NCBI RefSeq assembly: GCF_022829445.1
Contig: NZ_JAKSXY010000106.1
Coordinates: forward strand, 32,736-96,735
Direction of reading: 5' to 3'
Origin: Methylobacterium sp. J-068
GTDB lineage: Bacteria > Pseudomonadota > Alphaproteobacteria > Rhizobiales > Beijerinckiaceae
DNA length: 64,000 nt
This document shows, in pieces, positions 52,899 through 62,204 of the stretch. The translations under genes were made by a program, and so were the position numbers. The notes beneath the pieces were generated by a model that was given only the letters and a program-made list of their open reading frames with translations, did no database searches and was not told the origin of the DNA. The stretch's first letter is position 1, and the number at the start of each line of letters is the position of its first letter.

Positions 52899-54598
52899 TG
52901 GGGGCCGATTCCGTGGCCCTTGGTGCCCGCGCCGGGGCGCGCCTGCCCGGCGTCGCGTCGGGCGAAGGCGAGGGCGGATTCTCCGTCTGGCCGGCGATGA
53001 TCCGCGCCCTGCGCGGGCGCCTCGCCCTGGCGAGTCTGGCCAGCCTCGTCGGAGGTGGGGCGAGCACCGGGCTCGTCGTCCTGATCAACCAGGCCCTGCA
53101 CGCGCCCGATCCGGCCGAGGCGGGACGCCTGGCCGTGTTCGCCGCCACATCCGTGGCGGCGGCGGGGGGCCTCGTCGTCTCGCGCGCCCTCTTCGCCGAT
53201 CTCGGCCAGCGCAGTCTTGCGGATCTCCGCCGCGCCATCGCCGAACGCGTCCAGGCCGCGCCCTTCGGCCGCCTGGAGGCCGTGGGCAGCGCCCGGATCC
53301 AGGCCCTGGTGGCCGAGGATTCCAACCAGATCGCCAACCTGCTGGTGGCCCTGCCGATCCTCGTCACCAACGGGGTGATCGTGGTGTCGACCCTGGCCTA
53401 CCTCGCCATCCTGTCCGTGCCCCTGTTCCTCGCCTCCCTGGTGGTCATCGGCCTGGGTGCCGCGGGCTACTCGGTCTGTTACGGGCGGGTCGGCACCCAT
53501 CTGGCGCAGGCCGGGCGCGAGCAGGACCAATTGTTCCAGCACTTCCTCGCCCTCGGCGCGGGAGCCAAGGAACTCCGGCTCAACCGGGGCAAGGCCCGGC
53601 GCTTCCTCGACGAGATCCTGGCGCGGGCGGTGGATGGCCTGGCCCATCACCGCAGCCGGGGCCTCGCGATCCTCGCCGTGGCGGGCGGCTGGGGCCGCCT
53701 GCTGTTCCTGGCCCTCATCGGGATGACGCTGTTCCTGCCCCTGGGCGGTGCGCGCGATCCGGCCGTGACCACCGGCTACGTCGTCGCCTTCCTTTATCTA
53801 ATGGGGCCCCTGGAGGCCGTGCTGAGCACGATGCCCCTCATCGGCATGGCCCGGGTCGGCGCGGCCCGCATCGCCGCAACCTTCGCCGATCTCCCGCCCG
53901 AACCGACGGGCGTCGTCGGCCAGGCATCGCGCACCGCGACCGTGACCCTCGCGGGCCTGACCCACCGCATGCGCGACGCCGGGACCGGCGATAGCTTCGT
54001 CCTCGGCCCCGTCGACCTCGTCCTGAGCCCCGGCCAGACGACGTTCCTCGTCGGCGGCAACGGCTGCGGCAAGACCACCCTCGCCAAGGTCGTGGCCGGC
54101 CTCTACGCGCCGGAGGCCGGCAGCCTCGCCCTCGACGGACACCCCGTCACCGAGGCGGGCCGCGCCGCCTTCCGCCAGCACGTCTCGGCGGTGTTCTCGG
54201 ATTTCCACCTGTTCGAGACCCTGCTGGAGACCCCCTCCCCGGACCTCGACGCGCGGGCGCGGGCCTGGCTCGCCCTGCTCGGCCTCGACGGCCGCGTCAC
54301 CGTGCGGGACGGCCGCTTCTCCACCCGCGACCTCTCCACCGGCCAGCGCAAGCGCCTCGCCCTCGTCGCCGCCTGCCTCGAAGACCGCCCGGTGATGATC
54401 TTCGACGAGTGGGCCGCCGACCAGGACCCGGCCTTCCGGGCGGTGTTCTACGACACGATCCTCCCGGAACTGCGGGCGCGCGGCAAGACCCTCCTGGTGA
54501 TCACCCACGACGACCGCTACTTCGACCGCGCCGATCAGTTGGTGAAGCTCGATCGCGGCACCATCGTCGGACGCGACCGCGCGGAGGCGGCGCGATGA
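52898..54598 (+). CDS. Cyclic peptide/siderophore export ABC transporter (SyrD/PvdE family)
   Basis: A 566-residue half-transporter: membrane part (about residues 30-320, six hydrophobic segments) fused to an ATPase. Walker A VGGNGCGKTT, signature LSTGQRKRLAL and Walker B MIFDEWAADQDP are all present; the DEWAADQDP form is typical of PvdE/SyrD. It probably moves the peptide or its acylated precursor across the inner membrane. Overlaps the next NRPS by four bases. Confidence 0.92.
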   Translation: MGADSVALGARAGARLPGVASGEGEGGFSVWPAMIRALRGRLALASLASLVGGGASTGLVVLINQALHAPDPAEAGRLAVFAATSVAAAGGLVVSRALFADLGQRSLADLRRAIAERVQAAPFGRLEAVGSARIQALVAEDSNQIANLLVALPILVTNGVIVVSTLAYLAILSVPLFLASLVVIGLGAAGYSVCYGRVGTHLAQAGREQDQLFQHFLALGAGAKELRLNRGKARRFLDEILARAVDGLAHHRSRGLAILAVAGGWGRLLFLALIGMTLFLPLGGARDPAVTTGYVVAFLYLMGPLEAVLSTMPLIGMARVGAARIAATFADLPPEPTGVVGQASRTATVTLAGLTHRMRDAGTGDSFVLGPVDLVLSPGQTTFLVGGNGCGKTTLAKVVAGLYAPEAGSLALDGHPVTEAGRAAFRQHVSAVFSDFHLFETLLETPSPDLDARARAWLALLGLDGRVTVRDGRFSTRDLSTGQRKRLALVAACLEDRPVMIFDEWAADQDPAFRAVFYDTILPELRARGKTLLVITHDDRYFDRADQLVKLDRGTIVGRDRAEAAR

Positions 54599-57500
54599 GC
54601 CGCCTCGACGCCCGCGATGCTCTGGCGGGGGCCGGCCTCGTCGCGATCCTTCGCCACCGCGCGACCGTCTCGCCGGAGGCCACGGCCGTGACCTTCCTGG
54701 CCGACGGCTCCGGGGAGGCGACGCGCCTCGACTATGCCGGCCTCGACCGGCGCGCCCGCGCCGTCGCCGTCCGCCTCCGGGGCGCCGCCGCGCCGGGCGA
54801 ACGTGCCCTCATCGCCCTGCCGAGCGGCCTCGACTACGTGGCGGCGTTCTTCGGCTGCCTCTATGCCGGCATCGTCGCGGTCCCGTCGCATCCGCCGGAA
54901 TCGCCGCACCCGCATCACCGGGCGCGCCTCGCGCTGATGATCGCCGACATGGCGCCCCGCCACGCCCTCACCGACCGGGCGAATCTCGAGGGCATCGCCG
55001 CCGCCTGCGCGGGGCAGGACGATGTGCGCATCACCTGCCTGGACGATTTCGACTGGGCGGGGGACCCGGACTGGCTGCCGGAGGACGCCGCGCCCGAATC
55101 CCTGGCGCTGCTGCAATACACCTCCGGCTCGACGGCGAATCCGAAGGGCGTCGAGATCGCCCACGCCAACATCGCGGCCAATTCGCAGATGATCCGCGAG
55201 GCCCTCGGGGTCGGTCCCGACGACGTGTTCGTCTCCTGGCTGCCGCTCTTCCACGATATGGGCCTCATCGTCGGCCTCATCCAACCCATCGTGGCGGGCG
55301 TGCCCCTCGTCCTCATGAGCCCCCTGCGGTTCCTCGCCCGCCCGACGAGCTGGCTGGAGGCGATCCGCGACCACGGCGGCACCATCAGCGGCGGCCCGGA
55401 CTTCGCCTACCGCCTGTGCTGCGACCGGATCGGCCCGGCCGCCCTCGCCCGCCTCGACCTCGCCCGCTGGCGGGTCGCCTATAGCGGGGCCGAACCGATC
55501 CGGGCCGGCACCCTCGCGCGCTTTTCCGAGACCTTCGCGCCGGCCGGCCTGCGCGCCACCACCCTGCATCCGGGCTACGGCCTCGCGGAAGCGACCCTGG
55601 TGGTGACGAGCAAGCCACACGGTCACCCCCATCACGCCGTCGCGGTCTCGATCCCGGACCTCGGGCGCCACCGCCTCGTGCCGGCCTCGGATGGGCAGGT
55701 GCTGGTGAGCAGCGGCCGGCCCCTGCGCCCGGAGGGCCTGCGGATCGTCGATCCCGAGACCCGGGAGCCCTGTCCCGACGGGTCCGTCGGCGAGATCTGG
55801 CTGTCCGGCGCCAGCGTCGCCCGGGGCTACTGGCGCAATCCGGAGGCGACGGCCCGCAGCTTCGCGCCGTGGCGCGGTGCGATCTGGCTGCGCACGGGCG
55901 ATCTCGGCGCCCTGCGCGACGGCGAGCTGTTCGTGACCGGCCGGCTCAAGGATCTCGTCATACTGCGCGGCCACAACGTCTATCCGCAGGATGTCGAACT
56001 CGCCCTGGAGGCGGGCGTCGCGGCCCTGCGCGCCGGCCGGGTCGCGGTCTTCGCCGTCGAGACTCCGGACGGCGAGGGCCTCGGCGTCGCCGCCGAGATC
56101 GGCCGGGGCGCCCTGGCCCGGGCCGAGAGCGTCGTCGCCGGGATCGAGACCGTCCTGGCCGAGGGCTGGCGCGAACCCGCCGCCCTCGTCGCCCTGCTGG
56201 CGCCGGGCACGCTGCCCCGGACCACGAGCGGCAAGCTCCGGCGTTCGGCCTGCCGCGACGGCCTCGCGTCGGGCGACCTTGTCCCCCTTCACCGCACCGA
56301 TCGCCCGGCCTCGGCGCATCGTCCCCCTTCGACCCCCGAGACCGGAACGGAAACGCGCCTCGCCGCGATCTTCGCCGATCTCCTCGCCATCGAGCCCGGC
56401 GCGATCCGGCGCGGCGACACCTTCCTCGGCCTCGGCGGCCATTCCCTCCTGGCGCTGCGCGCCGTGGAGCGCATCCGGGGGGCGTTCGGCGTCGACGTGA
56501 GCCTGCGCGACCTGTTCGCCCCCCTGACCCTGGCCGATCTCGCCGCCCGCCTCGAAGCCGGCCCGCCGGCCGAAACCCCGACCCGCGCGCTTCCGCCCAT
56601 CGCACCCGCGCCGGAGGGCGCCGACAGCCCGTCGCTCGCCCAGCAGCGCCTCTGGCTCGCCGAGCACCTCGGCGACGCCGCCGAGCGCAGCGCCTACAAC
56701 ATGACCGGTCAGGTCGTGTTCGACGGCCCCCTGTCGCACGCCGCCCTCGGCGAGGCCCTGCGCAGCACGATCCGCAGGCACGCGATCCTGCGCACCGCCT
56801 ATCGCCAGGACGAGGACGGGTTGCCCCGCGCCCGGATCGCGGACGCCGTCGCCCTCGACCTGCCGCTGACCGACCTCTCTGGCCTGCCGCCGGCCGAGCG
56901 CGCCGCGCGCCTCGCCGAGGCCGAGGCCGCGGAGGCCCGCACGCCCTTCGACCTCACCCGCGCGCCGCTCCTGCGCGCCCGGCTGATGCGGCTGTCCGAG
57001 ACCGAGCACCGCCTCGTCGTCGTCCTCCATCACCTCGTCGGCGATGGCTGGTCCGTCGGCCTCCTCCTCACCGATCTCGGCGCCGGCTACCGCGCCGCCA
57101 CCGGGCTCGCGCCCCCGCCCACCCCCTTGCCCGTCCAGTACCGGGACTACGCCCACTGGCAGCGCGCGGTGGTGGCCGAACGGGGCGCGTCCGAGGCCGC
57201 GTTCTGGCGCGATCACCTCGCCGGCACCCCCCCGGTCCTGCCCCTGCCCACCGATGCGCCGCGCCCGCCGATCCGCTCGCAGGAGGGGGCCAGCCTGCGG
57301 GTCACCCTGCCGGGCGCCCTCGTCGAGGGATTGTCGCGCCTCGGCCGGGCGCACGGGGCCTCGCCGTTCATGGTCCTGCTCGCGGGCTTCGAGGCCCTGC
57401 TCGCGCGCGCCACCGGCGCCGGACGCTTCGTCGTCGGCACCGACGTCGCCGGCCGGCCCCGGCCGGAACTCGCCGGGCTCATCGGCTTCTTCGTCAACGT

Positions 57501-59067
57501 CCTGCCCCTGCGGGCGCGGATCGAGGCGGACGACACCTTCGCGCGCCTGCTCGGGCGGGTCCGCGACGACACCCTGGCGGCGTTCGACCACGCCCTCCTG
57601 CCCTTCGACGGCATCGTCGAGGCGGTCGGCACCCCGCGCGACCGCAGCCGTCCGCCCCTCGTCCAGGCCCTGTTCGTGATGCAGACGGCGCCGCCCGGCG
57701 CCTTCGGCGTCGCGGGCCTCACGGCGCGGCCGATCCCCGCCGCCGCCCACGGCTCGAAGTTCGAGATGGCCCTGTTCCTCGACGCTCCCGCCCCCGATGG
57801 CGTCATCGCCGCCGAGTGGGTGTTCGCGCGCACGCTGTTCCGCCCGGAGCGGATCGCCCGCCTCGCCGCCGCCTACGCCGCCCTGCTCGAACGGGCGCTG
57901 GCGTCGCCCGACGCCCCCCTCTGCGCCGCCCCGCTCCCGCCCCTGGAGGATACCGTCATGTCCAGTCCCGTCAGCACGTCGAGCCCCGCCCCGTCCGCCG
58001 ACGCGGCGCGCGACCGCCTCGGGTCCAAGCTCGACAAGCTCAAGGGTCTCGGCGCCCCGCGTCCGCCCACCTCGGGGCCGCGCGAGCCGGCGCGCCTGTC
58101 CACGCTCCGGCCCGGGGCGGCCTTCCCCCTCGTCGTCGAGCCGCTCTCGGCGGACGTCGATGCGGTGGCCTGGGCGTCGCGCGAGCGCGACTGGGTCGAG
58201 GCCAAGGTGCGCATCCATGCGGGCCTGCTGTTCCGCGGCTTCGGCCTGACCGCGCCGCAGGAGTTCGAGGCCTTCGCCGAGGCCCTGCATCCCGGCCTCT
58301 ACGGCGGCTACGGCGACCTGCCCAAGAACGAGGGCGGCACCAACACCTACCGCTCGACGCCCTACCCCGAGCGGGAGATGATCCTCTACCACAACGAGAG
58401 TTCCCACCTGCCGGCCTGGCCGCGCAAGCAGTGGTTCTTCTGCCAGGAGCCGTCGCCCGTTGGCGGGGCCACCCCCATCGTCGATGGCCGCGAACTCCAT
58501 CGCCGCCTGCCGCGGGAGCTGGCGGAGCGCTTCGCGCGCCTCGGCCTCCTCTACGTCCGCACCTTCACCGAGCGCTTCGACGTCGATTGGCGCCGGTTCT
58601 TCCACACGGACGACCGCACCGTCGTCGAGGCGCGCTGCCGGGCCGAGGGCGTCGACTTCACCTGGATCGGCGAGAACGAGCTGCAGACCCGCACCCGCTG
58701 CCCGGCGGTGATCACCCACCCGATCACCGGCGAGACCGCGTTCTTCAACCAGGTCCAGCTGCACCACACACGCTGCCTCGACCCGGAGGTGCGCGCCGAC
58801 CTCCTCGGCCTCGTCGGCCCCGAACGGATGCCCCGCGACGTGCGCTACGGCGACGGCAGCCCCATCGAGGATGCGGTGATGGACGAGATCGGCCGTCTCT
58901 ACGAGGCCTGCGCCGTGCGCTTCGACTGGCGGGTCGGCGACGTGGTGATGCTCGACAACATGCTCGCCGCCCATGCCCGCGACCCCTACGAGGGTCCGCG
59001 CCGGATCGTCGTCGCCATGGGCGACATGGTCGCGCGGGAAGCCCTTCCGGAGGTCGCCGCCCGATGA
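54595..59067 (+). CDS. NRPS 1: fatty acyl-AMP ligase - carrier - condensation - fused Fe/2OG hydroxylase
   Basis: A 1490-residue multidomain enzyme. Residues about 10-565 are a fatty acyl-AMP ligase (YTSGSTANPKG, SWLPLFHDMGL, GGPDFAYR). About 584-658 is a carrier with LGGHSLLALR (Ser617). About 677-1115 is a condensation domain with intact HHLVGDG (His812, His813). A Ser/Pro/Ala linker leads to residues 1122-1490, a SyrP/TauD-type hydroxylase with YHNES (His1266, Glu1268) and LAAHAR (His1460). It should load a fatty acid and join it to the first amino acid. It has no amino-acid A domain, so the C domain must use the carrier of the next protein. An internal ATG with GGAGG precedes the hydroxylase part. 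Confidence 0.93.
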   Translation: MSRLDARDALAGAGLVAILRHRATVSPEATAVTFLADGSGEATRLDYAGLDRRARAVAVRLRGAAAPGERALIALPSGLDYVAAFFGCLYAGIVAVPSHPPESPHPHHRARLALMIADMAPRHALTDRANLEGIAAACAGQDDVRITCLDDFDWAGDPDWLPEDAAPESLALLQYTSGSTANPKGVEIAHANIAANSQMIREALGVGPDDVFVSWLPLFHDMGLIVGLIQPIVAGVPLVLMSPLRFLARPTSWLEAIRDHGGTISGGPDFAYRLCCDRIGPAALARLDLARWRVAYSGAEPIRAGTLARFSETFAPAGLRATTLHPGYGLAEATLVVTSKPHGHPHHAVAVSIPDLGRHRLVPASDGQVLVSSGRPLRPEGLRIVDPETREPCPDGSVGEIWLSGASVARGYWRNPEATARSFAPWRGAIWLRTGDLGALRDGELFVTGRLKDLVILRGHNVYPQDVELALEAGVAALRAGRVAVFAVETPDGEGLGVAAEIGRGALARAESVVAGIETVLAEGWREPAALVALLAPGTLPRTTSGKLRRSACRDGLASGDLVPLHRTDRPASAHRPPSTPETGTETRLAAIFADLLAIEPGAIRRGDTFLGLGGHSLLALRAVERIRGAFGVDVSLRDLFAPLTLADLAARLEAGPPAETPTRALPPIAPAPEGADSPSLAQQRLWLAEHLGDAAERSAYNMTGQVVFDGPLSHAALGEALRSTIRRHAILRTAYRQDEDGLPRARIADAVALDLPLTDLSGLPPAERAARLAEAEAAEARTPFDLTRAPLLRARLMRLSETEHRLVVVLHHLVGDGWSVGLLLTDLGAGYRAATGLAPPPTPLPVQYRDYAHWQRAVVAERGASEAAFWRDHLAGTPPVLPLPTDAPRPPIRSQEGASLRVTLPGALVEGLSRLGRAHGASPFMVLLAGFEALLARATGAGRFVVGTDVAGRPRPELAGLIGFFVNVLPLRARIEADDTFARLLGRVRDDTLAAFDHALLPFDGIVEAVGTPRDRSRPPLVQALFVMQTAPPGAFGVAGLTARPIPAAAHGSKFEMALFLDAPAPDGVIAAEWVFARTLFRPERIARLAAAYAALLERALASPDAPLCAAPLPPLEDTVMSSPVSTSSPAPSADAARDRLGSKLDKLKGLGAPRPPTSGPREPARLSTLRPGAAFPLVVEPLSADVDAVAWASRERDWVEAKVRIHAGLLFRGFGLTAPQEFEAFAEALHPGLYGGYGDLPKNEGGTNTYRSTPYPEREMILYHNESSHLPAWPRKQWFFCQEPSPVGGATPIVDGRELHRRLPRELAERFARLGLLYVRTFTERFDVDWRRFFHTDDRTVVEARCRAEGVDFTWIGENELQTRTRCPAVITHPITGETAFFNQVQLHHTRCLDPEVRADLLGLVGPERMPRDVRYGDGSPIEDAVMDEIGRLYEACAVRFDWRVGDVVMLDNMLAAHARDPYEGPRRIVVAMGDMVAREALPEVAAR

Positions 59068-62000
59068 GCGCCGCGATCCACGCCGACACCCGCGAACCGG
59101 AAGCTGGTGACGCGGACAGCTGGCCCCTCGGCCCCGAGCAGCGCGCCCGCCTGCGGGCGGACGGGACCGCGCCGGTCCTGACCCTGGAGATGAGCCTGCC
59201 GCGGCCCGTCGATGGGGAACGCCTGCGCCGGAGCCTCGACGCCGTGGCGGCGGCCCACGACAGCCTGCGCACCGCCTTCGCCACCGCGCCGGGTTATCGC
59301 GGCCTGCGCCAGAGCCGGGTGGACGCACCCGCAGGGATGTCCCTCGCCGGCGGGACCCTCGACCCCGCGCGGGGCCGGACCCTCGTCGCGTCCCTGCGGC
59401 CCGAGACCGGCCGCCTCGTTCTCGACGTGGACGGACTCGCGGCCGATCGCGGCAGCCTCGCCCGCCTCGCCGCGCAGATCGCCGAGGCCTACGCGGCCGA
59501 CGTGCCGCTCCGGTCGGAGGCGGAGGCCGTCACCTACGCGCACTTCATCGCCTGGCGCGACGCGGTCGCCGCCGACGACCCGAACGGCGAGGCCGCGGCC
59601 TATTGGCGCGAGCATGCCGGGGCCGGGGCCGCCCCCCTGCGCCTGCCCTATCGCCGCCCGGCCGGACGCGCTGCGTCCGACCCCCCGATCCGCGAAACCC
59701 GCTTCCTCGAATCGTCCCGCGCCGATCGGCTCACCTCGGCCCTCGCCCGCCCGGACCTCCAGCCCTCGGGCGCCGAGGCCGTGCTCCAGGCGGCGTGGTG
59801 GCTGCTCCTCGGCCGCATCGCCGGGCGCACGACCTTCGTCGCCGGCTGGCGCCACGACTGCCGCCGCGATTACGAAGTTTTCACCGAGACCCTCGGCGTG
59901 TTCGAGAAGATCCTGCCCCTCGGCCTCGCCTTCGATGCGCGGGTCAGCGTCGCCGATCTCGCCGCCGACCTCGCGCAGCGCCTCGACGCCCATCGCGGCT
60001 TCCAGGAGCACTGGCCCGTCGATGCCCCCGGCCGCGCCGATCACCGCGTCGTCGGCTTCGCCCTCGCACCGGCGCCGCGCCCCGGCGCCGGGGCGCCGCC
60101 CGACGACATCCGTGGGCCTTCCGACTTCGAACTGTGCCTGGAGGCGACCCTCGCGGCCGACGGCCGGCTCGTCGCCCTGGCCCTCGAGGCCGATGGCGCG
60201 CTCTACGACAATGCGGCTCTCGCCCTCCTCCTCGACCAGTACGAGACGCTCCTCGCCCACCTGCCCGACCACGCCGCGACGGCCTTCCCGGACGTTCCGG
60301 TCATCGGCACGGCCGAGCGCGCCCGCCTCCTGGCCTTCGGCCGGCCCGGCCCCGATCCCCGGCCGGCGGTGTCCTTGCCCGAGCGCGTCGCCCGCCACGC
60401 CCGCGACATCCCGGCCGCACCCGCCCTCACGGGCGGCGACGGCACCCTGACCTATGCCGAACTGGAGGACCGGGTCGCGGCCCTCGGCGCCTGGCTCGCT
60501 GGCCGAGGCGTGGCCCCCGAAGCCGTCGTCGCCCTCGACATGGCGCGCTCCGTCGATCTCGTCGTCGCCATCCTGGCGGTCTGGCGGGCGGGCGGCGCCT
60601 ATCTGCCCCTCGACCCGTCCTGGCCCCCGGCGCGGCGGCGGCACCTCGCGGATCTGGCCGGCGCCGTCCTGACCTTGAGCGACACCGAGGCGCGGCCGGA
60701 GGCGGGTGTCCACCACCTCGGTGACGTCCTCGACGCCCTCGGCCCCGAACGCCGCCCGTTCGAGGCCGGAGCGGCCCTCGACCGGATGGCCTGCCTCCTC
60801 TTCACCTCGGGGTCGACGGGCACGCCCAAGGGCGTCGTCATCGAGCATGCCCAGATCGCCGCCTACACGCCGGCCGTCAGCGACGCCCTCGGCCTCGAAC
60901 GGGTCCGGCGCTTCGGCCTGACCTCGACAGTGGCGGCCGATCTCGGCAACACGATGCTGTTCGCCGCCCTGCATCGGGGTGCCTGCCTCGCCGTCGCCGA
61001 CGCGGCCGACATGGCGGACGGCCCGGCCTTCCTCGCCTTCCTGCGCCGTCAGGCCGTCGACGGCGTCAAGCTGGTGCCGTCCCACCTCGCCGCCCTCCTC
61101 GACGAGGCGGCCCCGCCCGAGGACGATACCGGGCTCCTGCCCGGAACCCTGATCCTCGGCGGCGAGGCGACGCCGCCCGCCTTCCTCGATCGCCTGCGCG
61201 CCCTGGCGCCGGCGACGCGGATCGCCAACCATTACGGGCCGACCGAGGCCTGCGTCGGCGTTCTCGTCCACGCGGTCGATGGCGACGCGGCCGACGAGAG
61301 CCCGCCCCTCACCCGCGTGCTGGCGGGGAGCGAAGCCTACATCCTCGATGCACGCGGCGACCTCGTGCCGACGGGCGCGGAGGGCATCCTGCATCTCGGC
61401 GGCGCCCAGCTCTGCCGAGGGTACCTGCCGGGAACCGCCGGGGCGGACGCCGCCTTCGTCGCCAACCCGTTCGGGCCGGGACGGCTCTACCGGACCGGCG
61501 ACCGGGCGCGCTACCGCCCGTCCGGCGGCCTCGTCCTCGCCGGCCGGGCCGACGAGCAGGTCAAGGTGCGCGGCTTCCGCATCGAGCCCGGCGAGGTCGC
61601 CGCCGTCCTCGCCGGCCTCGACGGGGTGCGTCAGGCGGCCGTGCGCGCCTGGCCGGCGCCTGACGGCACCGTGCGTCTCGCCGCCTACGTGGTGGCCGGG
61701 GCGGACGCGACGACCGACATGCTCGCGGCGGCGCTGGCCGAGCGTTTGCCGGGTCCGATGCGGCCCATGGCCATCGTCGGGCTCGATGCCCTGCCGCGCC
61801 TGCCCAACGGCAAGATCGACCGCACCGCCCTGCCGGAGCCCGCCTGGACCGGCGGCTTCGCGCGGATCGAACCGCGCACGGCCCTGGAGGCGGTCCTGGC
61901 CGACGCCATGGCCGACCTCCTCGGCCGGCCGGGCACCATCGGCGCCACGGACGACTTCTTCGAGGCGGGCGGACATTCCCTCTTGGTGATCAAGCTCGTC

Positions 62001-62204
62001 GCCCGCATCCGCAAGCAGCTGCGCGTCGAGGTGCCCCCCGGCATCGTCTTCGACGCCCGCAGCCCCGAAGCCCTGGCCCGGGCCCTCGGCCGCTACGCCG
62101 CACCGGAACGGCTGGAGGAGACGGCGCAACTGCGCCGCGAGCTCGCCGCCCTGAGCGAGGCGGAGCGCGCCGCCCTCCTGGATCCCCACGAGGCCACCGC
62201 ATGA
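59064..62204 (+). CDS. NRPS 2: degenerate condensation-like domain - Asp adenylation - carrier
   Basis: A 1046-residue synthetase. Residues 1-430 form a condensation-superfamily domain in which the HHxxxDGxS motif reads DGLAADRGS (123-131): both catalytic histidines are lost. An adenylation domain follows (about 435-935) with LLFTSGSTGTPKG, NHYGPTEA and YRTGDRARY. The specificity residues read D626 L627 T630 K669 I697 G699 H723 V731 G732 plus Lys of NGK, which is the aspartate code. The carrier has GGHSLLVIKL (Ser972). The dead C-like domain fits the 'interface' role described for siderophore Asp beta-hydroxylation. The ATG overlaps NRPS 1 by four bases. Confidence 0.93.
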   Translation: MSAAIHADTREPEAGDADSWPLGPEQRARLRADGTAPVLTLEMSLPRPVDGERLRRSLDAVAAAHDSLRTAFATAPGYRGLRQSRVDAPAGMSLAGGTLDPARGRTLVASLRPETGRLVLDVDGLAADRGSLARLAAQIAEAYAADVPLRSEAEAVTYAHFIAWRDAVAADDPNGEAAAYWREHAGAGAAPLRLPYRRPAGRAASDPPIRETRFLESSRADRLTSALARPDLQPSGAEAVLQAAWWLLLGRIAGRTTFVAGWRHDCRRDYEVFTETLGVFEKILPLGLAFDARVSVADLAADLAQRLDAHRGFQEHWPVDAPGRADHRVVGFALAPAPRPGAGAPPDDIRGPSDFELCLEATLAADGRLVALALEADGALYDNAALALLLDQYETLLAHLPDHAATAFPDVPVIGTAERARLLAFGRPGPDPRPAVSLPERVARHARDIPAAPALTGGDGTLTYAELEDRVAALGAWLAGRGVAPEAVVALDMARSVDLVVAILAVWRAGGAYLPLDPSWPPARRRHLADLAGAVLTLSDTEARPEAGVHHLGDVLDALGPERRPFEAGAALDRMACLLFTSGSTGTPKGVVIEHAQIAAYTPAVSDALGLERVRRFGLTSTVAADLGNTMLFAALHRGACLAVADAADMADGPAFLAFLRRQAVDGVKLVPSHLAALLDEAAPPEDDTGLLPGTLILGGEATPPAFLDRLRALAPATRIANHYGPTEACVGVLVHAVDGDAADESPPLTRVLAGSEAYILDARGDLVPTGAEGILHLGGAQLCRGYLPGTAGADAAFVANPFGPGRLYRTGDRARYRPSGGLVLAGRADEQVKVRGFRIEPGEVAAVLAGLDGVRQAAVRAWPAPDGTVRLAAYVVAGADATTDMLAAALAERLPGPMRPMAIVGLDALPRLPNGKIDRTALPEPAWTGGFARIEPRTALEAVLADAMADLLGRPGTIGATDDFFEAGGHSLLVIKLVARIRKQLRVEVPPGIVFDARSPEALARALGRYAAPERLEETAQLRRELAALSEAERAALLDPHEATA

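Noticed and set aside
54535..59328. Minus-strand open frames of about 1600 and 1140 codons across the NRPS genes
   Set aside because: These are shadows of the NRPS genes in high-GC DNA; translations are low-complexity and contain no motifs, while the plus strand has full NRPS motifs.
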